DNA of 12,232 bases from RUG626 sp964553775 (GCA_964553775.1 CAZKLU010000055.1:1-12232), one strand, 5' to 3'; positions 1 through 6,087 are shown, counted from the stretch's first letter. Numbers and translations are program-made. Notes: a model not told the origin generated them from the letters alone.

Positions 1-189
1 TGATGATTCATCTGAAGCACCATCAGGATTTCCGGCGATCAACAGACTTTCATCAACGGCTTCTGTTTTCGCTGTTTCTTCAATTACTTGGGGTTTCGCT
101 GTTTCTTCAATTACTTGGGGTTTCGCTAATTCATCGATGACCTCGGTTTTTGCAGTATCCTCAACCCGTTGTTCATCTTCTTCGTTCAA
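1..189 (-). CDS. Acidic repeat protein, N-terminal 63 residues only
   Basis: This is the beginning of a minus-strand gene that runs off the left edge. The start is a TTG at 189-187 with a perfect AGGAGG seven bases upstream (202-197 on the plus strand reads CCTCCT). The frame is open to base 1. The 63 visible residues are strongly acidic (MNEEDEQRVED...) and contain four 9-residue units: AKTEVIDEL, AKPQVIEET, AKPQVIEET and AKTEAVDES, at residues 13-48. There is no signal peptide or membrane segment in this part. The gene starts 66 nt after the FtsA-like stop codon on the same strand with no clear terminator between, so co-transcription is likely. I do not recognise the family. The visible part looks like a disordered acidic linker or tail ahead of a domain outside the window. 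Confidence 0.75.
   Translation of the reverse strand, partial: MNEEDEQRVEDTAKTEVIDELAKPQVIEETAKPQVIEETAKTEAVDESLLIAGNPDGASDESS
67..120. repeat. 27-bp perfect tandem repeat (two copies, partial third)
   Basis: Bases 67-93 and 94-120 are identical 27-mers beginning TTTCGCTGTTTC. A third copy begins at 121 (TTTCGCT) and then diverges. The period is nine codons, so the repeat keeps the reading frame of the acidic minus-strand protein and encodes two identical AKPQVIEET units between two diverged ones. Confidence 0.95.
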
Positions 190-196
190 TTTTTTT

Positions 197-202
197 CCTC
201 CT
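197..202 (-). promoter_or_regulatory. Shine-Dalgarno sequence fixing a TTG start
   Basis: AGGAGG on the minus strand, seven bases before TTG at 189-187. No in-frame ATG or GTG lies near it, so this site decides the start of the acidic repeat protein. Confidence 0.8.
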
Positions 203-255
203 GATAAGGGACAACGTGCCGCGCTTAAACTATGAATTTCAGCGTTGGGCGCAAT

Positions 256-2127
256 TTATTTTATTTCAACATTGTCATTATCGTACAATCTCTGCGCGAA
301 CTGACCGGGTACGCCGTTCACAAAAAGCTCCACCATCTTTTCAAGGTGGTCGAAGTCGATTCCGCTGTACTGTACAAGATCCATCAGAAAATACGGATCC
401 CCATTCGGTTTGCCGGGGAGATTCAGCACATTTCCGTTCAGTGTCAGGTGTATCGGCGGTCCCGCTCCGGCGGACGACATATTCTTGGGGGATTCACGAA
501 CGGCGAGGGGCTTCGTGGTGATTTCGGGCTTCGGCTCCTCGGCTCTGTCCGCCCATATTTCATCTCCGGTGTGAACCTTTGTATCGAGACGCGACAGCAC
601 TCCGTTAAGCGTCACACTGCCCGCAAAGTCTGTGCCGAGAATATCCGCGAGAGTTCTCTCCGCGTCTCTGCCTGATTTTGCCGGTTCAAACAGAACATTG
701 TCACCGGCGTGGACAACGGTTGACAGCTCCGCCTCGGTGCCGTTGATAGTTATCTCAGGCGGCGCGGCAAGCTCCCCTCTATAGAACATACGCTCACCGT
801 TCACCGTGACTGACAGATTGGCTCCCGTGTGACCCATGAGATCGGCGTATCTGTAACCGTTCATAAGCAATATATCGCGCACATTTATCGTACCGCTTCT
901 GAACAGCTTTGCCGGTGCGCCGTTCAGCAGAATGATATAGCTGTCATTGATAAGCCCAAGACCGGCGGAGATCGCTATACCGAGCGGCGTGGCGTATTCG
1001 GGGTCATTGAGGTTATAATCGTCAGCGAACGCGCTTTTTTCAAAGTGGTTCCCCGCTATCGCGACGCGGGTGCTGTCAATGTCAAGAGCGTCCGCCACCT
1101 GCTCACGCAAGCCCAGGAGCTTACTTCCGCCTCCCGCGAGGAACACCGCTGACGGCACTCTGCCGTTAATATCCACAATGCGCGTGGCAAGCTCCTTTGC
1201 GAGAGCCGTAACGCCGGGTTCTATAATTTCCTCTAACTTCTTCGGATCTATCTCGTGGGGAAGCCCTAAAATATCGTTGTAGGCAATCGGCTTGTCCGCG
1301 TTAAGCTGCGTTTTGAGCATTTCGCCTGTATCGAAATCTATGAGCAGTGCTCGCATGAGAATTTCCGTTATCTCGTCACCCGCCGTTGTAGCCATTGTGT
1401 AGCCGACAACGCTGCCGTCACGGCAAACGGCAATATCTGACGTTCCCGCGCCAATATCGACTAAAACAAGGTTAAGAAGCCTTATATCAGCCGGAATTGC
1501 CGCGTTAAGCGACGCTATAGGCTCCAGAGTGAGACTCGCGACCTCAAGACCGAGCTTCGATACGACAGCGTATAGACTGTCAACCACTTCTCTCGGAAGA
1601 AACGTCGCGACAACCTCCGCCTCAAGTGTGCTGCCGCTGTGTTCACGCAGACTTTGCAGAGGGTAGCCGTCGAGACGATAGCCCGACACCGTATAGCCGA
1701 CCATGTAATACTGCTCGCTTTTCGTCTGACCTGTTCCTATGATTATCTTCTCCGCTTCGGACACGGCACCCGCCTCAAGCTGGTTTATGAGATCCTCGTG
1801 TATCCTGTGCGGGGAGGGAAGCTCTATAGTGAAACTCGCGGATTCCGATTTGAGGGCGCGTCCGGCGGCAGCTACCGATACCTTCGACAATTTAATCTTG
1901 GTGCGTGTCTCAAGACGGCTCAGCACGACCTGCGCCACGTCCGCAACCTTGTCTATATCCTCGATCTGCCCGTCAAGCATGGCACGCTGACCGTGGTTCT
2001 TGGACTCGATAGCCATGACATGCAGCTTGCCGTCCTCAACGCGACCGACAATGCCGATTATGCTTCGTGTGCCAATATCGAGAGCAAATATATCGTTTTT
2101 TTCCTGTGCTTTTAGCTTATCCGCCAT
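256..2127 (-). CDS. FtsA-like actin-fold ATPase with long C-terminal extension
   Basis: This belongs to the FtsA/PilM/Hsp70 actin-like superfamily. Positions below count from the upstream ATG (2130-2128). The phosphate-1 loop is ALDIGTRS (16-23). An SHS2/1C-like region typical of FtsA spans about 84-205. Phosphate-2 is VDIGAGTSD (224-232) and the adenosine motif is FLAGGGSKL (330-338). FtsA proteins are usually near 400-450 residues; this one has about 225 more. The extension (about 398-624) holds several short segments of the form VTVNGE, ITINGT, VTLNGV, LTLNGN and LFVNGV, some followed by GDNV, GDEI or NDNV, suggesting small beta-rich repeats. I see no C-terminal amphipathic membrane helix like that of true FtsA. 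Two tandem ATGs exist (2130 and 2127). GAGG is seven bases before the second and four before the first, so the second is preferred. The start abuts the stop of the ABC ATPase gene, implying coupled translation. It is probably not the main division FtsA. Confidence 0.85.
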   Translation of the reverse strand: MADKLKAQEKNDIFALDIGTRSIIGIVGRVEDGKLHVMAIESKNHGQRAMLDGQIEDIDKVADVAQVVLSRLETRTKIKLSKVSVAAAGRALKSESASFTIELPSPHRIHEDLINQLEAGAVSEAEKIIIGTGQTKSEQYYMVGYTVSGYRLDGYPLQSLREHSGSTLEAEVVATFLPREVVDSLYAVVSKLGLEVASLTLEPIASLNAAIPADIRLLNLVLVDIGAGTSDIAVCRDGSVVGYTMATTAGDEITEILMRALLIDFDTGEMLKTQLNADKPIAYNDILGLPHEIDPKKLEEIIEPGVTALAKELATRIVDINGRVPSAVFLAGGGSKLLGLREQVADALDIDSTRVAIAGNHFEKSAFADDYNLNDPEYATPLGIAISAGLGLINDSYIILLNGAPAKLFRSGTINVRDILLMNGYRYADLMGHTGANLSVTVNGERMFYRGELAAPPEITINGTEAELSTVVHAGDNVLFEPAKSGRDAERTLADILGTDFAGSVTLNGVLSRLDTKVHTGDEIWADRAEEPKPEITTKPLAVRESPKNMSSAGAGPPIHLTLNGNVLNLPGKPNGDPYFLMDLVQYSGIDFDHLEKMVELFVNGVPGQFAQRLYDNDNVEIK

Positions 2128-2131
2128 CATA

Positions 2132-2899
2132 TCACCTCGCCTTGCGGATAATGGGTTTCGCTCCTCCGGTGCTTATCTCGCCGAATTTGCCTTTTTCCAT
2201 ATCGCTTATGATTTTTCCATCAGATAATGTAATCACTCGCTTACGCAGCGTGTTGACTATGTTGCTTGCGTGTGTCGCCATGAGAATTGTGGTGCCGCGT
2301 TTGTTAAGCTCCTTAAATAAGCGAATGAAATCCCAAACCGTATCGACATCCATTTTTTCCGTTACCTCGTCAAGGATAAGGACGGCGGGACTGAACATTA
2401 TCGCTTTCGCCACCTCTACTCTGCGGCATTCGCTCATGTTCATCTCACGCGGGAATGTGTCCTCGCAGCCTGACATACCTACAAGGCTGAGAGCCTTCTG
2501 CATAAGCCCCTCGTATATCAGCATATTCTTTCCGAGAAACAGGTTAAGCCCCTTTTTCGGTATCATATTTGCCCGGACGGTTTCGGAACGCACTATCTGG
2601 GATTCCTGTTTGACCAGACTGATATTTTGCGGAAGACGCTGCTTCTCGCGGCGCGGGAGTTTGCGTATATCTACATTGTCCACATATACAGTACCCTTGT
2701 CGGGCTTCACAATACCGGCGGCAAGACCCAGAAGAGTGCTTTTCCCTGAACCACGGCTGCCGATTATAAACGTGAACTCTCCCTGCGCTATAGTGAGATC
2801 AATATCCGTTACCGCATCCATTGTGTTGATCTTTCTGCCGAAACTACCCTTCTTATCCTTAAAACCCTTTGAGACGTTCTCAAACCGCAGCTCCGGCAA
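2132..2899 (-). CDS. FtsE-like ABC transporter ATP-binding protein
   Basis: This is a single ABC ATPase domain. Counting from the in-frame GTG at 2908: Walker A GSRGSGKST (50-58), Q-loop Gln101, Walker B AVLILDE (175-181) with catalytic Glu181, D-loop EKMD, and H-loop ATHAS (His213). The N-terminus (LRFENVSKGF) and ATHA motif resemble FtsE. The signature motif, normally LSGGQ, reads NMSECRR near 157-163, so both glycines are lost. No permease (FtsX or other) lies beside it; the next gene, one base away, is the FtsA-like ATPase, whose ribosome binding site lies in the last codons here. The GTG at 2908-2906 has GGAG only one base before it, whereas the TTG at 2899-2897 has that GGAG ten bases upstream and gives the usual FtsE-like beginning, so TTG is preferred. 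The ATP-binding function is clear; the transport role is not. Confidence 0.85.
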   Translation of the reverse strand: MPELRFENVSKGFKDKKGSFGRKINTMDAVTDIDLTIAQGEFTFIIGSRGSGKSTLLGLAAGIVKPDKGTVYVDNVDIRKLPRREKQRLPQNISLVKQESQIVRSETVRANMIPKKGLNLFLGKNMLIYEGLMQKALSLVGMSGCEDTFPREMNMSECRRVEVAKAIMFSPAVLILDEVTEKMDVDTVWDFIRLFKELNKRGTTILMATHASNIVNTLRKRVITLSDGKIISDMEKGKFGEISTGGAKPIIRKAR

Positions 2900-2908
2900 A
2901 ATAATCAC

Positions 2909-3134
2909 ACTCCAAACATTAAAGGCTCCGCTGACCGGATGCCGGATTTTGTTGCAAAAGAAACTGAAACCATAACGCTCCGCGAAAATTCAAATCTGCC
3001 CCGAAAACGCCGGAAAACTATCCTGTTATAGGCGTAAAGCAGTCTTTCACGGACACGAACGCAAACCCGCGCTCACCGACCGGGGCGCGAATATTCAGAC
3101 ATGGATTCACGGGCAATCGGGGTCTGGTTCGCTT
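2909..3134. other. Non-coding gap between the fliS pair and the ABC gene
   Basis: There is no convincing gene on either strand and no tRNA-like or CRISPR-like pattern. No hairpin with a T-run follows the FliT/FlgN-like stop, and I see no clear sigma-A promoter for the ABC gene, so it cannot be decided from sequence whether the ABC/FtsA pair is transcribed with fliS. On the minus strand GGAG lies just before the ABC start. Confidence 0.5.
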
Positions 3135-3530
3135 TTACTTATTGAACTTCACATAAAACGATTTTTTGCCGCTGAGCTTCACGCTTAATGTTCTGTCAAG
3201 CTGTGTAGCCCGTTCATGGAGACGCTTGAACCTTGCCGTTTCTCTCGCGGCGGGTTCCTCGCCCTCACGCGGTTCCGCTCCGTTCAGAAGCTGCCATGCG
3301 CGTCTCGCGTTTTCCTCCGGAAGCTGCGAAAGGTAATTGTCTAACTGCCTGTCTATTTCCGCGAGACTTTTGAGCGCGTCCTGACGCATGGAGATGAACA
3401 TACGCACTGAGATCTGGTCGCGGCGTTCCGCAGCGTCTATTGTCTGCCGCGTAAGATCAATAAATTCATCCATGAGCATACACTGCTTTTTGCGCCGTTC
3501 CGCTATGTAGAGAATTTCACTGCCGTTCAT
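3135..3530 (-). CDS. Small helical protein after fliS, candidate FliT/FlgN-type flagellar chaperone
   Basis: The protein has 131 residues, is almost all predicted helix, and has heptad-like spacing (for example DEFIDLTRQTIDAAERR and LKSLAEIDRQLDNYLSQL). The charged C-terminus ends KSFYVKFNK. It has no signal peptide or membrane segment. The ATG at 3530-3528 is chosen because GGAG lies seven bases upstream and because a longer frame to 3620 would lie inside fliS. It overlaps the fliS end by 14 nt, so translation is probably coupled. In Firmicutes the gene after fliS often encodes FliT or an FlgN-like export chaperone of this size and fold. No family motif is clear enough to name it, so the role rests on position, length and helical character. 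Confidence 0.75.
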   Translation of the reverse strand: MNGSEILYIAERRKKQCMLMDEFIDLTRQTIDAAERRDQISVRMFISMRQDALKSLAEIDRQLDNYLSQLPEENARRAWQLLNGAEPREGEEPAARETARFKRLHERATQLDRTLSVKLSGKKSFYVKFNK

Positions 3531-3918
3531 TACGCTTCTCCGCCCGCTCTGCCGCGCTTCTGCGTTCCGCCTCGCGGAATGTGTCACGCAAGTCGGAAAC
3601 CATCGGCATGATCTTGTCAAGCTCCGTTTTGTTGCGCCCGACCTTCACGCGCTGCATCTCATATATGAAGAAGTCGTAGAGCCGATGAAGATTGAGGCTC
3701 ACAGGATACCTCATATCGAGAGTGTCGTCAAGATAGCGAAGGATCTCAATACTCCTTTCGGCGGACGCTTCAAGGAGCGCGTAATCCCCGCTCTCCAGCG
3801 CAAGACCGCAGCGGTGCATCCTCTTTACCAGCTCATCATAGAGCATGAGCAGCAGTTCCTCATTTGTCATCGTGTTAAGGGACTGTTCTTTGTAGTGCTG
3901 ATATCCTCTCGCGTTCAT
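3517..3918 (-). CDS. fliS: Flagellar export chaperone FliS
   Basis: FliS binds the C-terminus of flagellin in the cytoplasm, stops early polymerisation, and hands it to the flagellar type III export gate. The 133-residue length is normal for the family. The N-terminal hallmark is present: a YQHYKEQSL segment, then TNEELLLMLYDELVKRM (about 19-35), followed by helices of a four-helix bundle (SIEILRYLDDTLDMRY; LYDFFIYEMQRVKVGRN). The C-terminal tail is charged and likely flexible. The start is ATG 3918-3916 with AGAGG upstream. It is the first gene of the minus-strand group and is divergent from parA. Flagellin, fliD and fliW are not in the window. No sigma-28 promoter of full consensus was found upstream. 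Confidence 0.93.
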   Translation of the reverse strand: MNARGYQHYKEQSLNTMTNEELLLMLYDELVKRMHRCGLALESGDYALLEASAERSIEILRYLDDTLDMRYPVSLNLHRLYDFFIYEMQRVKVGRNKTELDKIMPMVSDLRDTFREAERRSAAERAEKRNERQ

Positions 3919-3992
3919 AACTTTACCTCTTATTCAAGATATTCATGATGATCTCATTAAGTATTTGAAGTATTTGCCGATTGCGGAGATCC

Positions 3993-4009
3993 GCTTTTAC
4001 AGTAAAAGC
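3993..4009. repeat. Perfect 17-bp palindrome, possible operator
   Basis: GCTTTTAC-A-GTAAAAGC has two perfect 8-bp arms around one central base. A one-base loop makes an RNA hairpin unlikely, so a binding site for a dimeric regulator is the better reading. It lies 75 bp upstream of the fliS start and about 110 bp upstream of the candidate parA promoter. The regulator is unknown. Confidence 0.5.
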
Positions 4010-4119
4010 CGGTAATTGCCGTTTGCTGTAAGCCTTTTCATTCCCGCCGCACGGAAAAACCGGTTTCTGAGCGTCTCCTTCCGTGACGGGGACGGGCAGA
4101 CCCTCAGATTTCGCGTAAA

Positions 4120-4148
4120 TTGATAAATTATTTACATAGGGCTATTAA
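4120..4148 (+). promoter_or_regulatory. Candidate sigma-A promoter for parA
   Basis: TTGATA (4120-4125) and TATTAA (4143-4148) are separated by 17 bp in an AT-rich stretch. The -35 matches five of six consensus positions and the -10 four of six. It is about 80 bp upstream of the parA start. Confidence 0.4.
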
Positions 4149-4226
4149 TTTTCCCGCTAAATATATCGACAATAATATTAGAAAGATAAGAGTTATTACA
4201 AAATTTTTATTGGGAGGAAATTTGAG

Positions 4227-4988
4227 GTGAAGAAAACGATCGCCATAACTAACCAGAAGGGCGGAGTAGGCAAGACGACGACCGCACTCTCTATAATCGG
4301 GACTTTGACGCTTCGTGAAAGACGCGTGCTTGGGGTTGACCTTGACCCGCAGGGCAGTCTTGGATTCAGCGCGGGACTTGATATAGAAAACTGTGATACT
4401 GTGTACGATGTACTGAAGGGCAAGCTGCCGATTCGTGACGCGATAGTCAAGACTGATATTGGCGATATACTTCCGTCCAATATTCTTTTATCAACGGCGG
4501 AACTGGAGTTCAACGTGCCGGGGCGGGAATATCTTTTGAAAAACGAGCTTGTCAAAGTGATGGATGACTATGACTATATTATAATTGATACACCTCCGGC
4601 TCTCAATATACTGACAGTCAACGCCTATGTCGCGGCGCAGGGGCTTATCATTCCGATGGCACCGGAGATACTGAGCCTTCTCGGTATCTCACAGATACGG
4701 GACACTATAGACACGGTGAGAAAGTACTATAATCCTGAGCTTGTGGTTCTCGGTATACTTCTTAACCGGTTCAGTGCGCGTCTCAATCTGAACCGCGAGG
4801 TTGAGGAGATGTCCGGCGAGATAGCGAAAAGACTTAACACCCGCGTGTTCTCGACAAAAATACGCTCAAGCGTTGTTGTCGCGGAGTCACCGGCGCACGG
4901 CGAGAGCGTAATGACATACGCGCCAAATTCAAAACCCGCGCAGGATTTCCAGCTTCTGGTGGACGAGCTTATTGGCAGCAGTATATAG
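4227..4988 (+). CDS. ParA/Soj-family ATPase
   Basis: This 253-residue P-loop ATPase of the ParA/MinD group dimerises with ATP and usually coats the nucleoid to position DNA or protein cargo. The deviant Walker A is KGGVGKTTT (11-19, Lys11 and Lys16), Walker A' is DLDPQGS (38-44), and Walker B is DYIIIDTPP (116-124, Asp121). The basic C-terminal region near 190-213 could bind DNA. There is no helix-turn-helix extension and no MinD-type membrane helix, so it resembles chromosomal Soj or a cargo-positioning ParA. The start is GTG at 4227; GGGAGG ends nine bases before it and no in-frame ATG competes. There is no parB or parS-like 16-mer in the window: the next gene on the strand encodes a ComFB-domain protein. 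The divergent neighbour is fliS, so a link to motility or polar placement is possible but unproven. Confidence 0.9.
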   Translation: MKKTIAITNQKGGVGKTTTALSIIGTLTLRERRVLGVDLDPQGSLGFSAGLDIENCDTVYDVLKGKLPIRDAIVKTDIGDILPSNILLSTAELEFNVPGREYLLKNELVKVMDDYDYIIIDTPPALNILTVNAYVAAQGLIIPMAPEILSLLGISQIRDTIDTVRKYYNPELVVLGILLNRFSARLNLNREVEEMSGEIAKRLNTRVFSTKIRSSVVVAESPAHGESVMTYAPNSKPAQDFQLLVDELIGSSI

Positions 4989-4996
4989 GGAACACA

Positions 4997-5022
4997 GCCG
5001 CGTATTGGACGCGGGCAATTTT
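4997..5022 (+). terminator. Hairpin after parA, weak terminator or attenuator
   Basis: CCGCGT (4998-5003), loop ATTGG, and ACGCGG (5009-5014) form a six-base-pair GC-rich stem followed by AATTTT (5017-5022). The T-run is short and interrupted by C, so partial read-through into the ComFB gene 40 nt later is likely. It could set a lower dose of the second gene or stabilise the parA message. Confidence 0.45.
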
Positions 5023-5033
5023 CGATAAAACAA

Positions 5034-5042
5034 TGATATGAT
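5034..5042 (+). promoter_or_regulatory. Possible extended -10 promoter for the ComFB-domain gene
   Basis: TGATATGAT is an extended -10 element (TGN plus a five-of-six match to TATAAT) about 20 bp before the ATG at 5064. There is no good -35 at the right distance. If it is active, the transcript would have a very short leader just covering the ribosome binding site. Confidence 0.25.
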
Positions 5043-5063
5043 GAAAGAAAGAGGAGATATTTG

Positions 5064-5903
5064 ATGGCAACAAACTCTAAAGGCGGTAAAAGCAGCAGAA
5101 GCAGCAAAACTGACCGCGTATTAGGACTTTTGACCGACCCGGGAAACAGCGGCGGTTCTGATTCCGCCGGAAACAGCGGCACGGGCGCAAGCAGGCAGAC
5201 TGCCGCTCCCAAGCTCGATGACAAGACCGCGCAGACACGGATCCATGACGCTTTAGCCGAGGAGCTTGCGGCATCGTTTCCGGAACCTATAGGATCGACT
5301 GTGATATTGGATGAACCGGAGCCTTTGAATATTGCGCCGACTGAGCCAGTAGACGCGGCGCAGAAGCCGTCAAGACCGCCGCGCCGACCCGCTATGCACC
5401 CCGCGCCGACCCCGCCGTCGCAGCAGCAGCCTGCACAGGCGCAGCCGCAGCAGCCTAATGTACAGGCGCAGCCTGCACAGACGTACACCCCGCCGAAGCC
5501 CAATGTACAGGCACAGCCGTCACAGGCACAGACAGCGCAGCCGAGTGTGCGGAATCCCGAACCTGTTCGCCGCGCACCGTCCGTTCCTGACCCGGTACCG
5601 CAGACTGTGAAGGCGGCGGAAACAGAAGAGCATTTCTATTACAACATAGCGCAGTCGATCGTGGAGGCGAAGGTCGATAATTTCATAAGGATTACCGAGA
5701 CATGTAACTGTGAACGGTGCCGACTGGATGTAATGGCACTCGCTCTGACGAATCTGCCGCCAAAGTATGTCGTTACAAAAAACACCGAACTCATACCGAG
5801 ACTTGGAATGTATGAGCAGAAGAACAGCGCGGAAATCTCCGCTCAGATACTTAACGCCTGTATCACAGTAAAGGCGCGTCCGCACCACATGAGAGAGGAA
5901 TAA
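5064..5903 (+). CDS. ComFB-domain protein with basic N-terminus and Pro/Gln/Ala-rich linker
   Basis: The protein has 279 residues. The C-terminal part (about 185-279) is a late-competence ComFB-type domain: FYYNIAQSIVEAKVDNFI, then CNCERCRLDVMALALTNLPPKYV with Cys214, Cys216 and Cys219, which could bind zinc, and the conserved DV.ALAL..LPP.YV core. ComFB proteins have been described as cyclic-dinucleotide receptors in some bacteria. Residues 1-20 are Lys/Arg/Ser rich (SKGGKSSRSSKTDR) followed by a short hydrophobic VLGLLT. Residues about 28-45 are Gly/Ser rich, and about 100-180 is Pro/Gln/Ala rich with near-repeats QPNVQAQPAQ and KPNVQAQPSQ. There is no signal peptide. The start is ATG 5064 with GAGGAG seven bases upstream; the TTG directly before it is less well spaced. 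It lies 75 nt after parA in the ParB position, and its basic head resembles the ParA-activating tails of ParB-like partners (inference). Confidence 0.8.
   Translation: MATNSKGGKSSRSSKTDRVLGLLTDPGNSGGSDSAGNSGTGASRQTAAPKLDDKTAQTRIHDALAEELAASFPEPIGSTVILDEPEPLNIAPTEPVDAAQKPSRPPRRPAMHPAPTPPSQQQPAQAQPQQPNVQAQPAQTYTPPKPNVQAQPSQAQTAQPSVRNPEPVRRAPSVPDPVPQTVKAAETEEHFYYNIAQSIVEAKVDNFIRITETCNCERCRLDVMALALTNLPPKYVVTKNTELIPRLGMYEQKNSAEISAQILNACITVKARPHHMREE
5400..5540 (+). repeat. Imperfect coding repeats in the Pro/Gln/Ala linker
   Basis: CAG- and CCG-rich near-repeats encode QPNVQAQPAQ and KPNVQAQPSQ units plus QAQP/QQP runs. They fall in the linker of the ComFB-domain protein and probably vary in length between strains. 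Confidence 0.6.
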
Positions 5904-5985
5904 ACGGCAGTCTCAACAAGACCGAAAAAGCGTTTGGGGCTTCAAAATCCGCCCTCTGAACGTGACATTATGATTTTCAGGACAG

Positions 5986-6087
5986 AGCCGCCGGAGCTTT
6001 TGCCGCGTGGGAATTTTTGCGCGGAACCGGCGGCTTCGGCGTGGAGCCGCTAAACGCTCGTGAAACCGGCTTTAACCGGTGATTTTT
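5986..6087 (+). promoter_or_regulatory. Structured leader with mutually exclusive stems, possible attenuator
   Basis: Segment A AGCCGCCGG (5986-5994) is perfectly complementary to B CCGGCGGCT (6027-6035). Part of B, GCGGCT (6030-6035), also pairs with C AGCCGC (6045-6050). C (AGCCG) can also pair with CGGCT (6067-6071), which lies inside a hairpin ACCGG (6065-6069) / CCGGT (6076-6080) that is followed by TTTTT (6083-6087). Inside A:B a further stem CCGCG/CGCGG (6003-6007, 6020-6024) can form. The region precedes the acylation operon by about 40 nt. No known riboswitch class was recognised. Confidence 0.35.
6065..6087 (+). terminator. Small hairpin with T-run after the ComFB gene
   Basis: ACCGG, loop CTTTAA, CCGGT, then GA and five T. 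The five-base-pair stem is short, so it is a weak intrinsic terminator for parA/ComFB transcription, or the terminator half of the leader described above. Confidence 0.4.

Larger units (their letters stand above)
3919..4226. other. Divergent intergenic region between fliS and parA (308 bp)
   Basis: This stretch has no gene. The half near fliS contains a perfect odd palindrome (3993-4009) and a short inverted repeat GCGGA/TCCGC (3983-3994) that overlaps it by two bases. The half near parA (about 4111-4210) is strongly AT-rich, with a candidate sigma-A promoter at 4120-4148. Two outward-facing transcripts must start here. I found no convincing promoter facing fliS. Confidence 0.6.

Noticed and set aside
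2067..2975. 302-codon plus-strand frame opposite the ABC gene
   Set aside because: It is a shadow of the ABC ATPase, which has all its motifs on the minus strand; the plus-strand translation shows no domain.
3062..3105. GC-rich CGCGC/GCGCG inverted repeat in the gap before the ABC gene as a terminator
   Set aside because: The stem is only five pairs with a large loop and no T-run in either direction.
3531..3620. Upstream extension of the FliT/FlgN-like gene
   Set aside because: It lies within fliS, has no better ribosome binding site, and adds a Cys/Arg-rich segment unlike the rest.
4160..4176. Possible sigma-28 promoter facing fliS (GTCGATAT on the minus strand)
   Set aside because: The -10-like part matches, but no TAAA lies 14-16 bp upstream and it is about 250 bp from fliS.
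4727..5503. Minus-strand 258-codon frame rich in Cys and Gly
   Set aside because: It is the antisense of parA and of the Pro/Gln/Ala linker. The Cys/Gly runs are the complement of CAG/GCG/CCG codons and resemble no real protein.
5400..5540. CAG/CCG-rich stretch as a CRISPR-like or non-coding repeat array
   Set aside because: The units are in frame, imperfect and without spacers; they encode a low-complexity linker.
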